From contig NC_044983.1 of assembly GCF_008728515.1 (NCBI RefSeq), forward strand, positions 131,063,139-131,127,138: a stretch of 64,000 bases of DNA, given 5' to 3'. Position 1 is the stretch's first letter. Every line of letters starts with the position of its first letter. The notes below the pieces were generated by a model. That model saw only the letters and a program-made list of their open reading frames with translations, made no database searches and was not told where the DNA came from. The position numbers were made by a program, and so were the translations under genes. The DNA is from Papio anubis (lineage: Eukaryota > Chordata > Mammalia > Primates > Cercopithecidae). This document shows positions 21,966 to 32,431 of this stretch, in pieces.

Positions 21966-22930
21966 AAAAATGCCAGCAACAGTGACTGTGTTCCAAGCTC
22001 TGCTTTTGGTGTGAAATCTCTTTTATTGGCTTCAAGGCCACAGAGAGGCAAAATCACCTCTGAGGTTATTCTAGCTGCCAGGAGATGGGGAAGAAGGTGG
22101 ATGTCCCAAGTGGGTCTCTGCATGTCCTGCAGTGCCCAGGCCTTGGTGCCTTTTCTACCTTCTGTCTCCCTGTGCCCCCTGACATGCCGCCAGGCAGTTG
22201 CTTAGCAACATCTCCAGCAAGACTTTGCATCCCGGCATAAATTGCTGTTATGCACAGGCAGAGATTTCTCCCTCCTCTCTCTCTTGCGTTTTAAGCAAAG
22301 AGACATCCTAAAATAGGGCATTTTTTTTTCTATTCCTTTTTTTTTTGACAGACAACTTCTGTGTAAATGTTGAAATCTGTGTTGTCTGTCAGGAGCAGTC
22401 AATCTGAAAACTTTGCAGAGAAGAATGTATATTTAGTAACGGGTGACAAAGAGAGGAAGACATTGAGATGTCAATTATTCTGGTGAGTTAATACAAAAGC
22501 TGGGTATTTAAATCAAGCGGTTTAGGGAAATGAGAAGGGAAAAGAGAAGGGCTCAGTAGAGATCCTTGTATATGAAACAGTGCAGGGCTCTGTTTTGCTT
22601 AACTCCATCTGTTGCTGAGGATGTCCGTGGTGTCAGCCTAACCCCGAGAGTGTCTGTGAGAGCATTTGTGCTGCCACATGGAGGCTCACTCCGGATCCCT
22701 GCAGAAAATAATGCTGGGTTTATAAGCAATGAGGCCAGATTTGAGCCCCAGCTCTGTGGATTTTCATATTTGGACTCTGGTATAGCATGTCCTTTGTTAA
22801 AATATGGAAGATTTCTGAATGAGTTGGTACATAGCTCATCTCCCTCAGGCCCCTCTAAAATCTCCTGCATCTACTCTCTGCCTCACCTCCCTTCCCCCAC
22901 CCCATAGCCTGGGCCTCCAGACCCCTATAT
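21966..22930. other. Unassigned sequence
   Basis: No recognised repeat or gene. T-runs at 22321-22328 and 22338-22347. Overlapping ORFs of 105 and 113 codons lie on opposite strands at 22553-22907; neither shows a domain, and such mutual overlap is typical of chance open frames. Confidence 0.35.
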
Positions 22931-23229
22931 CAGTGTTCTTCCTCATGGACAGTGCCAGGGTTGTCCTGCTTGTGAAAGCTGTCCAGTGCCACCCCTATCA
23001 CCCTAGGGCCATTGCTAGCAACCTGGGGCAATTTTGTGCCCAGGGAATATTTGGCAATATTTGGGATATCTTTGGTTGTCACATCTGAGGGGCAGCGTTA
23101 CTACTGGCATTCAATGTTTCCAGCCCAGAGATGCTGCTAAACATCCTACTATGCACAGTGCACCTCCCCACAACAAAGAATAAGCTGACTAAAAATGTCA
23201 GTAGTACTGAAGGTGAGAACCCCATTCTG
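22931..23229 (+). mobile_element. MER20 (hAT-Charlie DNA transposon)
   Basis: cagtgttcttcctcatggac opens the element. gatgctgctaaacatcctac, tgcacagtgcacctccccac and aacaaagaataagctgac are the characteristic MER20 series, ending gaaggtgagaacccc. The length is about 300 bp versus the usual 219 bp, owing to extra sequence in the left half. Confidence 0.85.
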
Positions 23230-23345
23230 CAGTGATCCTCTGAGGGAGAGAATCTGGCTGAGTCACGTTTGCATCTTCTGACCTTACATAGTGCTTGGCA
23301 TGTCCTAGACTGCTCAGTAAATCATTCTTTAAGGAGTAAACGGCT
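23230..23345 (+). repeat. L2 LINE 3' end
   Basis: ttacatagtgcttggcatgt and cctagactgctcagtaaatc are a diverged forward L2 3' terminus directly after MER20. Confidence 0.5.
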
Positions 23346-23770
23346 AAACAAAAGATGAATTATCCTAATGATTGAGTCAATACTTTCTAGTTTCAAGATA
23401 CTGAAGCTGAACAGTTCCAGCAGCATAGTTGGTATATTATTTCATGCCAGATTTATCCTGGATATCAAAGGGCATTCAAAAGTAGTTGTGATGTGACTAT
23501 GTGGAGTAAATTTATTATTGAGCAAGAAATGGTTGGGGATTAAATGTCTTAATGAGCTTCTTAGGTACAGTTCTGCAGTTAGTCTACAGTTTTCTGATGC
23601 CCATAGAATATTGTCTGTTTCTCTTGGGTAGACTTTCTAGTTCCTAGTGTCTTCCTTTTTTAACCTCAGCTCACTCTGATCTTGAATGATCTCCAGTCAG
23701 CCAGCTCTTTATCCCATGCCTTTAAGAGGTGACACAACAGGCCTGTGAGAGTCAACATTTACACATTTCC

Positions 23771-24085
23771 TGAGTAGTGAGTTGAATTATGTCCCCTCAG
23801 AAAATATGTCCAAGTCTTAACCCCCAGTTGCTGTGGCTGTGACCTTATTTGGAAGAAGGGTCTTTGCAGATGTGATTAAATTAAGGATATCAAGAGATGA
23901 GATCATCCTGGATCCAATGACATGTGTTCTTATACGAGAAAGGAAAGGACATTTTGGGACACAAGGGCACAGAGGGGAGAAGGCAATATGAAGAAAAAGG
24001 CAGAGATTGGAGTGATGTGTCTACAAGCTGAGGAACACCAGGAAGCACAAGCACCTAGGGAGGAGGTATGGGCAGATTCTCCCTG
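23771..24085 (+). mobile_element. MLT1-like MaLR LTR, left part (split)
   Basis: gagttgaattatgtcccctc, gaccttatttggaagaaggg, tctttgcagatgtgattaaa, and gcagagattggagtgatgtg are MLT1-type LTR sequence. It stops at cagattctccctg and resumes at 24597. Confidence 0.8.
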
Positions 24086-24596
24086 TGAAGGTTAATTTCA
24101 TGTTTCAGTTTGACTGGGCCATTGGGTGCCTAGATGTCTGATTACACGTTATTTGTGGGTGCATCTCTGAGGGTGTTTGGAAGAGATTAGCATTTGAATC
24201 AGTGGACTCAGTCAAGTAAATGGCCCTCCCCAGTATGGGTAGGCACCATCCAATCCACTGGGGCCTCAATAGAACAAAAGGAGGAAGAAGGGAGAATACG
24301 TTCCTTTTGCCTGACGGCTTGAGCTGGGGCATAGGTCTCCTCCTGCCCTGAAACTGGACTTGCCCCATCAGCTCCTCTGGTTCTCAGGCCTTCAGACATG
24401 GACTGGTTGGCACTACGCCACTGGCTTTCCTGGGTCTTGAATGTGTAGACAGCAGATTGTGAGATTTCTCAGCCTTCATAATCATGTGAGCTGATTCCTC
24501 ATAGAAAATCTCTTTATATCTCCACCTATCTGTGTATCTATATGTGTATGTATCTATCCTTTGGTTCTGTTTCTCTGGAGAACCCTGACTAATATA
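24086..24596 (+). mobile_element. Second old LTR inserted in the MLT1-like LTR
   Basis: gttaatttcatgtttcagtt, gaatcagtggactcagtcaa, ccagtatgggtaggcaccat and the end ggagaaccctgactaatata belong to a common MaLR-like LTR family whose exact name I do not assert. A tcta/tgta-rich stretch lies just before the end. ORFs on its minus strand are incidental. Confidence 0.75.
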
Positions 24597-24742
24597 CTCT
24601 CTGGAAGCCTTCAGAAGGAACCAACCCTGCTAACAAACTATTTCAGACTTCTGGCCTCCAAAACAATGAGAGATCATGTTTCTGTTGTTTCAGCCCCCCA
24701 GTTTGTGGCCATTTGTCACCACAGCCTCCAGAAACTAATGCA
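24597..24742 (+). mobile_element. MLT1-like LTR, right part
   Basis: ccttcagaaggaaccaaccc, cagacttctggcctccaaaa, ttctgttgtttcagcccccc and agtttgtggccatttgt complete the LTR interrupted at 24086. Confidence 0.8.
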
Positions 24743-25184
24743 TCCTATAAGCCTCCTACTGCTCCTGGTCCCATTATCTTGGATCAAGGCATCACCGACC
24801 TGCCATTTGCCCAAGTTCCAATTATGTCCTGACTCTGCCCCTGTTGGACCTGTGGACTCTAGCCAACTGATGAGTTCTGCAAACTCTATCCATTTTATTG
24901 CCCTTCATTCTTTTGTCCAATATATGCTCAGTGACCACTGCCCACTTTGAGGCCTCAGTAATTTCCACTCAGCACACCACACTAGCATTCTTCTAACCTG
25001 TGTCTCCATGCCTAGCCAGTCCACTCTCCATCTGTCTCTGAATTGAAAAGCTTCCAGATCCTTAAAACCCTTCATCTATAGTCCTCCTTATAATCCTGAA
25101 TCATTCGAATTCTTTAGTAGACATGTCTTTCTTGATCCTTTTAAAATAAATTTTCTTTTTCTATTTTTTAAAATTATTTCCCAA
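24743..25184. other. Unassigned pyrimidine-rich sequence
   Basis: Not confidently assignable. Some segments (ctctccatctgtctctgaat) are loosely L2-like. No domain is recognisable in the 129-codon ORF that spans the LTR end and this part. Confidence 0.3.
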
Positions 25185-25960
25185 ACCATTTATTTAGCCC
25201 CTAGAATGCACTAGTCCTTGGGCTTGGCCCTGGGTATACATGGCTCTCATTTTGTTCTTCCAGATATGGTTCCTGTCCTGGGAACTTATGCTTGAGTCAA
25301 AGAGAAAGACACAAATAATGATTTCATTCCAGTAGAGATAAGTAAAGGATGAGAAGTTATTGGTGTTATGAAAGCAAACGATGGTGAGTGGGATTACTAA
25401 ATTGCTAACCTAGTTTAGGGACAGAGAAATCTTCCCCTGAGGAAATAATGCCTTAGCTGACAGCTGGGAGATGAGCTAACAGGAGGAGCGAGGAGAGGGA
25501 AGGGCTCTGGGCCAGGCACAACATGACCAGGGACGCAGTGTGGTGCATCTGAGAACCCAGGTGGCAGTGAGAGAGGCCGCAGTGAGCCAGTAGGGCAGAG
25601 ATGATGTGAGGCAAGGTGGAGTGACAAGGAGGGGCTGACTGTACAAAGCCTGGATTTTATTCTAAACAAAGGGAGAAGCATTGAAGGGCTTTACATAGGG
25701 AGTGAATTGATAAGGTTTGTCTTTAAAATATCACTTAGGTTGCTCTGTGGATGTGGACTGGAAAAAGGCAAAGGTTGGCCTTGGGGAACCCCATTAGGGT
25801 GAAGGTCGGCATTGGAGACACCCCTTTAGGTTGAAGCCTCGTTAGGTGGCTCATCCCCAAGTGCAGCTCTGGAAGTGGATGGAAGGTACCCGGGGACTGG
25901 TGGTGGGTGAGGGGCTGTGGAAAAGCAGATGGCAAGGGAGATGGCCCAGGTTTTGGACTG
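25185..25960 (-). repeat. L2 LINE, long 3' fragment
   Basis: The longest L2 copy here. In reverse order: tagcccctagaatgcactag, ttcctgtcctgggaacttat, agctgacagctgggagatga, caaagcctggattttattct, gcattgaagggctttacata, then atatcacttaggttgctctg with gtggatgtggactgg. Both the 3' end and several hundred bases of interior are preserved. ORFs inside it are decayed-LINE artefacts. Confidence 0.7.
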
Positions 25961-26049
25961 AGAAACAGGATACTTGGTCCCATTTATGGCTCTGGAGAAG
26001 ACAGGAGGATAGACGGTTGCAGGGGAGAGGAGTCATTGAGGTGTGGTGT

Positions 26050-26320
26050 GAGCTTTCCTCTCTCTCTGGCTTTCTCTCCCAGCTTTTCTCATCTTGCCTA
26101 ACTCTTGGAACATCTTGCAGCTCTCTTGCCTGTGGCCTGTCCCACCTGCTGCTCTTTCTTCCTACAACACTTCTTGTGTTTCTCCTTCCCTTCTCTGGGA
26201 AGCTTGCCTGACTACTCGCTTTTTCTTTGCCTAGAACACCTAGACCACTTTTTCTCCAGCAAATGCTCCTCTAGAAAAGCTTTCCTGAGCTCCCCCTCTA
26301 TACTCGGGCAGGATATATTA
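26050..26320 (+). repeat. Probable L2 LINE fragment
   Basis: ctctagaaaagctttcctga near its right end and the preceding pyrimidine-rich ctgctctttcttcctacaac stretch resemble forward L2. The assignment is tentative. A 121-codon ORF on the plus strand is hydrophobic only because of the CTT/TCC-rich composition. Confidence 0.35.
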
Positions 26321-26439
26321 CAAAGTCATTTCCCAAGAGTAAGTGCACCCAATGCAAATAAACAGACCTAGATGAGGAGAAGGTTGTCCAGCTTCACACA
26401 CTGAACATCTCACACCCAGCTAGGACCCAGCTACACGTA

Positions 26440-26545
26440 AACACGCAATAATGATACAGTTCTGCCTACCAACATATGGTTGTCGTGAGCATCCAGTGAA
26501 ATAAGGGATGTGAAAATGTTTTATAAACTCAAGGAACTAATGATA
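26440..26545 (+). repeat. MIR SINE fragment
   Basis: agttctgcctaccaacatat, ggttgtcgtgagcatcc and gatgtgaaaatgttttataa match the MIR 3' half. Confidence 0.5.
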
Positions 26546-27836
26546 AGTGAAGTATTGCAGGAGGCAAAATAGATTTCACTTGATTATTGTTGGGAAGTTG
26601 CATTTAGTTATAAAAGTTTGAAAGAGACCTCCTTTTATTACCTAAATATATTACCTAAAGACATCCTTTAGATCATGAAAGCCAGAAACAGCCACACAAT
26701 GAGACTCTAGTGGAGGTATTTTTAAGAGCAAAATTTCCCAAACAGCAGTCTGTGAAGCAAGACTAGCATGTAATGAAGTTCTTACCTGTTCACAGCAAAA
26801 CTGTCAGTGTAACGTTGCCTACTTACCTATTTTGGGAAGAGCAATTTTTCCTTTTAAATTGATGTTTTGTTTTTTGGTTTTTGTTTGTTTTTCTTTTTTT
26901 TTTTTTTTACATAATCTGTAGTAGCAAAATAATGTTTTTTTCCTTACTCTGACCATTCAATTATTATTTATAAAGTTTGTAATATAAAGAAGTTGTGTCC
27001 ATTGTTTTAGCATACTCTTCATTTTTTAGGGTTTTTGTTGTTGTTGTTGTTGTTGTTTATCTATTGAATTTTTTGAAAGTGCTAAAGAAACCCCAAGGGA
27101 AATAAACTGGGCTGGAAGCATTGGTCTATTTCCCCTGGAACCCGGTGGAGCTGGGAGAAGAGTGAGACACTATGATTTATTAGTCTTTAGCTGGAGTGGA
27201 TCTTACAAGTTATCTAATTCCACATCCTTTTAAGAGATGCTTTCATGCCCTCAATAATATCTCTAAAAATTGTGCTCCACTTCTAGTGACCAAATACTTA
27301 TTAACTTCTGAGGGGCCATGCCATCTTTGAACAGCCATGACTCTTAGACTGATCCTCCTTAAATCAAGAGTGAATCCATCTTCACCTCATTCCACATATT
27401 GATCCCATTACACCCATGGAATCCCAGAGAACATTTATAATTTCTTATTTATGGATATTATTCAAATATTAGAATTTAGTTACTTTGCTTCTTTTTCTTT
27501 TCCATAAGATAATCAGCTTGGATTCCCAGGAAATATATTTGAACAAACCTGAGTTGATCCCTTCTACATTTAAGTACTTTTTTTTATTAGCCTGTTTCCC
27601 ACCTCAGGGTCCTAGTGGCCCTGTAAGGATCCCTGTGACAATGCGTCAGCTCCCTAGGTTACAATTTCTTGGTTAAAACTTTGTTTGCTCTGTCTGGTGC
27701 CCCTTCTTTCAGCCTGGCCTGCCTCTCTGTCCATTCATGTTGGTCTGAGGTTCCAGTGCATTATCTGTTTCTTTGATAGAGCCAAGGCCCTGATGCTGAC
27801 TTGATGTAGGTTCTCCAGGTTTCTCTGGGATGGAGA

Positions 27837-27838
<2 letters not shown>
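26546..27838. other. Mostly unassigned; T-rich tracts and a (GTT)n repeat
   Basis: A T-rich tract lies at 26860-26910 and a GTT trinucleotide run at 27033-27057. Part at 27170-27330 (ttatctaattccacatcct, ttctagtgaccaaatact) may be a very old CR1/L3 or MIR3-type relic. No exon-like ORF. Confidence 0.3.
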
Positions 27839-27871
<33 letters not shown>

Positions 27872-27897
27872 GTGAGAGAGAGAGAGAGAGAGAGAGA
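27839..27897. repeat. (GT)n(GA)n compound microsatellite
   Basis: About 17 GT units with one C interruption run directly into about 12 AG units. Alternating GT favours Z-DNA and GA mirror tracts favour triplex structure; that is general knowledge, not shown here. Length is likely polymorphic. His/Thr- and Ser/Leu-repeat ORFs through it are artefacts. Confidence 0.97.
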
Positions 27898-28424
27898 TTT
27901 ATCAAGGAAGTGCCTTCGAGAAACCCACATAGAAGCAGAGTGAGCAAGGTCTGTGCAGCTTCAGGAGAGCCCTCGGCTGAGCCAATGCCCAAGGGAGCCC
28001 TGGAGTGTAACTACTCTTGGAGTCTGTCCCACCTTGAGGCAAGGGAGCTTTCATACCCTCACACCCCTCAGTGGGTGATGCACTGCTCCAAGGCCCTAAA
28101 CTGTTGGCTGTCAGTTTGTGTGAAGTGGCTCCAGTAACCCATGGATCGTATTTTGAATAACATTCTAGGTGTGACTCCTTTGGGGAGGAGCATGCAGAAG
28201 CTGGGGACAGGGCCAGTGAGCCTCTGCTATAGCTCCCTACTGTGCAATGCACCCAGATCTCCTACTCTGCAGTCTTGCTCTATTCCCCCCAACTCACTAC
28301 CAAGCTAAGGAGTCCAGTCTGAGTGTGTCTCCCTGACACCCTCCCATCCAGCTGAGCAGTGTGTGCCAGTGTCTGGGCACGCTCCAGCTTACCGACAGCT
28401 TTCCCTAAATATACACCTTTTTCT

Positions 28425-28738
28425 TAACTTTTATATACAGGGCCACAAGTGAGGTTTCTGACATAGGTGAACTTGTGTCATGGGGTTTGTTGTTCAGATT
28501 ATTTCATCACCCGGGTGTTAAGCCTAGTACCCATTAGCTATTTTTTCCTGATCCTCTCTCTCCTCCCACCCTCCAACCTCTGAAAGTCCACAGTGCGTGT
28601 TGTTCCCCTGTATGTGTCCACATGTTCTCATCATTTAGCTCCCATTTAGAAGGGAGAACATGTAATATTTGGTTTTCTGTTCCTGTGTTAGTTTGCTAAA
28701 GATAATGACCTCCCGCTCTATCCATGTCCCTGAAAAAG
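28425..28738 (-). mobile_element. L1 LINE 3' end (primate/older boundary age)
   Basis: acttgtgtcatggggtttgt, gattatttcatcacccgggt, agtacccattagctattttt, and gttttctgttcctgtgttag are the reverse L1 3' UTR and ORF2 end. The atttcatcacccgggtgtta version fits the L1PB/L1MA age class. About 300 bp remain. Confidence 0.8.
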
Positions 28739-28904
28739 CCTGAACTGGACTCTAGGTACATTTTGACCAGGTGAATGCAGATCAGAGTAACCACACTCCT
28801 TGTTCTCTATCAGTGAATCTAAAATGGAATTGTGGGGATTTTTGGAAAGCGATGTTTTGCTTGCCTCCATTTCATCCCATTAGTGAGAGGAGGATCCCCC
28901 ACCC

Positions 28905-29345
28905 TAAATAATGCATGACAGCCAAACACACAATGCCTGACACGGGACAGATGAGACTGACGGCGGTTTATTACTCACATACACCCAGAGCCCAAAGAGG
29001 AGGGTGCCGCATGCTATGCGGAGCCACGCGGCGGAAATAAATGGGCCAGGAGGGACTGTGGGAGGTGGGCTCTGTAGTAACAAGAGGACAGGTCAACCCT
29101 TGGTTCACATGGGAGGATGTACATGATTGGTTGTTTGAATGATTCAATGGCTGGCAGGGAGAAGCAACCTGTTAGGCTGAGGAGTGGGTGGGTGCAGCGC
29201 GGCATGTCTGGTGGATGAAGGAAACTAGCTGAGTGGGGAACCTTTCCTCCTGAATGACGGTCATATCTGGGGAGAGCAGGGTGACTCATGGTTAGGTCTT
29301 TGGGGTCCTATCAAGATCAAAGATGTCAAGACAGCAGCACATGAA
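28905..29345 (-). repeat. Unassigned CpG-containing block, possible LTR
   Basis: gactgacggcggtttattac and ctatgcggagccacgcggcg give a CpG density above the surroundings. A tttatt that would be a reverse AATAAA signal lies near the left end, as in an antisense retroviral-type LTR. I cannot name a family, and an LTR identity is inference. Confidence 0.3.
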
Positions 29346-29929
29346 ATGTTAGTTCTCACGATAGAGAGAGGCAGCCTCACTTTGAGCTTGCTGTTGAGTA
29401 AAACATCTGAATATTTTCTCATATATGCTATGGGGCTGAACTATATCCCCATCCATCCCTCTGACCCTCATGTCTGGTCATGGGTTCAGGCAGCGATCTC
29501 TGCAGTTGCCCACTCATTGCAGGCATTCAGTAACATCCTCCTGCAGGGAGCCTGAGTGAATGAATGACTTGAGGCCTGTGGCTGTGGGAAAGGGGAGGGT
29601 AAAGAGAACAGAGAAAAGGAAGTGGCTTGGGTCCAGACAAATTTCTCACTGCGATGAGCAGCAACACTAGCTGCTTCAGTCCTCTCCTACTATCATGGTT
29701 ATTCAGGGAGGTCCATGCTGGCCTTTTTCAGGGACCCAGGAATAGAATAAGCGCTCATACACACCAAGGTCCAGCAACTGCTGCTCAGTCATTCGGCCAC
29801 AAAAGTCCATTTATATCAATACCACAGTTTTGTAAGCACAATGCAAATTTCATTACTGGTACACTAGGCTGGCTGAAATGCTTGGGTGCATCCTTAAGGA
29901 GAACACAATTATTATGCCTGATTTGTGAT
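29346..29929. other. Unassigned non-repeat sequence
   Basis: No repeat family recognised. ORFs up to 118 codons on the plus strand show no domain, signal peptide or conserved motif that I can identify. Confidence 0.3.
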
Positions 29930-30250
29930 TTTACAGCCGTGGAGGATAGCGCCAGGGAGTCAGAATGGTTTTTTCAACATTAGCAAGATTGGAGAGGAAA
30001 AAAAGAACAAAACCTAGCAACTCACAAAACACATAATCGTTTTGCGTTTTCTTAAAATGCAAAATGTAATATGTAAAGAAAGCCTTGATCTGCAGAAGAT
30101 ATGAAACCAAAGTGAAATAAATCATGCTCCGTGGCGCGAGCACTCAACTCCAACATGGTTAACGAGCTTGGTCATGCACACATATCAGGAAACAGTGAAT
30201 TGCTGACACAAAGGGAAAACACTGTTGCAAAGAGTTGACTTCATTTGTTT
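29930..30250. promoter_or_regulatory. Candidate conserved noncoding block
   Basis: Repeat-free, moderately AT-rich, with isolated intact CpGs (ataatcgttttgcgttttc, ctccgtggcgcgagcactc) unusual for decayed intergenic DNA. No specific regulatory motif is certain. Included as a low-confidence candidate only. Confidence 0.2.
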
Positions 30251-30480
30251 TTCTCCTAATACTATTCTCTAAGGTTTATTTGTTTATTTGTTTTTAATTC
30301 CAAGTATTCCCTTGAACTCCCCTGATGAAATGTTGTGTGATGTGCCATTACCCAGATTTTTAGAAGCCAAAGAACTTGGTTTTGTATTGCTAAGGGAAGT
30401 GACTTGGCCTAAAGAATTTTTTTAAATCTAACTTTGTGAATGGTCAGCTTTCTTTTGAGGTCACAGCCAAAATACAAGAC

Positions 30481-30590
30481 CCTTGAGTAGTGGAAAGAAC
30501 AGAATTTTTGTCAGACTGTTTGGATGGGGTCATGGCTCCCTCTAAGCTAGCAGCATTTGACAAGTTAGCTAACTTCTGCGATCCTTAGTT
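30481..30590 (+). repeat. MIR SINE, left part (split by two Alus)
   Basis: tagtggaaagaacagaattt and ggtcatggctccctctaagc, then agttagctaacttctgcgat ccttagttctc, are MIR up to the point corresponding to cctcagttttctcat. The MIR resumes after the Alus near 31241. Confidence 0.55.
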
Positions 30591-30596
30591 CTCCTT

Positions 30597-30880
30597 TTTT
30601 TTTTTTTTTGTTCTGAGACGGAGGAGTCTCACTCTGTGGCCCAGGCTGGAGTGCGGTGGCCCGATCTCGGCTCACTGCAAGCTCCGCCTCCCGGGTTCAC
30701 GCCATTCTCCTGCCTCAGCCTCCCGAGTAGCTGGGACTACAGGCGCCCACCACCTCGCCCGGCTAGGTTTTTGTATTTTTCAGTAGAGACGGGGTTTCAC
30801 CGTGTTAGCCAGGATGGTCTCGATCTCCTGACCTCGTGATCCGCCCACCTCGGCCTCCCAAAGTGCTGGGATTACAGGCA
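30597..30880 (-). mobile_element. Young AluY, 5'-truncated, minus strand
   Basis: T-run, then gagacggaggagtctcactc with an extra gag, then gcaagctccgcctcccgggt and atcctggctaacacggtg-type sequence in reverse. Many CpGs survive, so it is young. It stops at gggattacaggc, lacking the last ~20 bases of the Alu 5' end. The words caccacctcgcccggctag are ones I associate with Old World monkey AluY lineages. Confidence 0.95.
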
Positions 30881-30889
30881 TGATCTCCT

Positions 30890-30893
30890 TATT

Positions 30894-30929
<36 letters not shown>

Positions 30930-30937
30930 TTAATTAA
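30890..30937. repeat. (TTTA)n microsatellite
   Basis: About nine TTTA units followed by TTAA units, leading into a T-run. It is the patterned A-tail of the downstream Alu, read in reverse. Confidence 0.95.
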
Positions 30938-31232
30938 TTTTTTTTTTTTTTGAGACGAAGTCTCGCCTTGTCACCCAGGCTGGAGTGCAGTGGCGTGATC
31001 TCGGCTCACTGCAAGCTCCACCTTCTGGATTCACACCATTCTCCTGTCTCAGCCTCCCTAGTAGCTGGGACTACAGGCACCTGCCACCATGCCTGGCTAA
31101 TTTTTTTGTATTTTTAGTAGAGACGGGGTTTCACTGTGTTAGCCAGGATGGTCTCTATCTCCTGACCTTGTGATCCACCTGCCTCAGCCTCCCAAAGTGC
31201 TGGGATTACAGGCGTGAGCCACCACACCAGGT
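30938..31232 (-). mobile_element. Alu SINE, full length, minus strand
   Basis: T-run, gagacgaagtctcgccttgt, ending ggcgtgagccaccacaccag. gtgttagccaggatggtctc is AluY-type with more decay than its neighbour. The target duplication is approximate: agttctcctt at 30587 and agttcttatt at 31234. Confidence 0.95.
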
Positions 31233-31240
31233 CAGTTCTT

Positions 31241-31355
31241 ATTTTCAAATGTAGATAATGAGAAGAGCACTGCCACGTGGGTGGAGCATGAACAGTACAT
31301 CAGAAAATGGATGTGAGTGTGCAAATGGCAAAGCCCAATGTAAAGGCAGCTTGTT
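31241..31355 (+). repeat. MIR SINE, right part
   Basis: attttcaaatgtagataatg agaagagcactgcc continues the MIR from 30590. Together with the left part it gives a nearly gap-free MIR once both Alus are removed. Confidence 0.5.
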
Positions 31356-31417
31356 ACTACTCTCCCTGGGTTTTGATTTCCCCAATTGTCAAAAGCCTAA
31401 TTTTTGAGGTTATTTTC

Positions 31418-31779
31418 TGTATTAGTCTGTTTTCACGCTTTTGATAAAGACATACACGAGACTGGGTAATACATAAGGAAAAAGAGGTTTAATGGACTCA
31501 CAGTCACACGTGGCTGGGGAGGCCTCACAATCATGGTGGAAGGCCAAAGGCATGTCTTACATGGTGGCAGACAAGAGAAAATGAGGACCAAGCAAAAAGG
31601 GTTTTTCCTCATAAAACCACCAGATCTCATGAGACTTTATTCACTACTAAGAGAACAGTATGGGGGAACCACCCCTATGATTTAATTATCTCCGTCTAGG
31701 TCCCTCCCACAACACATGGGAATTATGGGGGTTATAATTCAAGATGAGATTTGGATGGGGACACAGTCAAACCATATCA
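31418..31779 (-). mobile_element. THE1-type MaLR solo LTR
   Basis: tgtattagtctgttttcacg at the left and gggacacagtcaaaccatat at the right are THE1/MST LTR ends in reverse. The ataattcaagatgagatttg version is THE1-like. Flanks ttttc and ctttc are a near match for the 5-bp target duplication. ORFs across it are incidental. Confidence 0.93.
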
Positions 31780-32431
31780 CTTTCAATTCTAACACTGTCC
31801 ACTTAAGGAGGGGCACATTTCTTATTTCATACAGTGTGCACGTGATGGCATCTGTAACTTGCTATATATTACGTTGAGAAGAATGACCAGATGATGAGGG
31901 TAAGTGTCTGTCCTCAAAGTGGGTCACAACATAAAGAGAAAGAGGGTCATATTGACCCCAGTAGAAAATGTGGTGCAAGAGCTGGAGGTGGGAGCTGTGT
32001 ACATGGGAAAATGTGAAGAGGAGAGTGTGTGCACAGCTGCCTTGTCTTCGTTCACATTGGAGCCAGTACGTAAACTTCTGGCCTTGGTGTGCCAGATTGG
32101 CACATTGGGGGGATTTGCAGGTCCTGTTTTTAAATCCCCTCTTGGTGGCATTGTAAGATGCAGGAGTTATGCAGTAGGAAGGAAAGATGTGGATTATTTT
32201 CCCACATCCCGGCTGTAGCCCTCTAGGTTCATTCTGGCTCAGCCTCACAGGTGTACACGAGGGTTTCATGTCTTATTCAAAGTGAAAGAATCAGTGAGTA
32301 TTTTAGAGTTGGGCAGATGGATTCTTGGAGAACATCTAGTCTGCAGTGGGAGGGAGAAGCTCTGGGGATGAGAGCTATCTTATGATTATGAATCTGTCTT
32401 CTCCAAACCTTTTTCCTCCTCTCTGTCATTT
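31780..32431. other. Unassigned non-repeat stretch with overlapping ORFs
   Basis: ORFs of 104 codons (plus, 31904-32218) and 135 codons (minus, 31862-32269) overlap. Neither has a recognisable domain, signal peptide or start context that stands out. They are the longest frames outside repeats in this part but remain within chance expectation. Confidence 0.3.

Noticed and set aside
31862..32269. Opposite-strand ORFs of 135 and 104 codons outside repeats
   Set aside because: They overlap each other, lack domains, signal peptide or splice context, and fit chance open frames.
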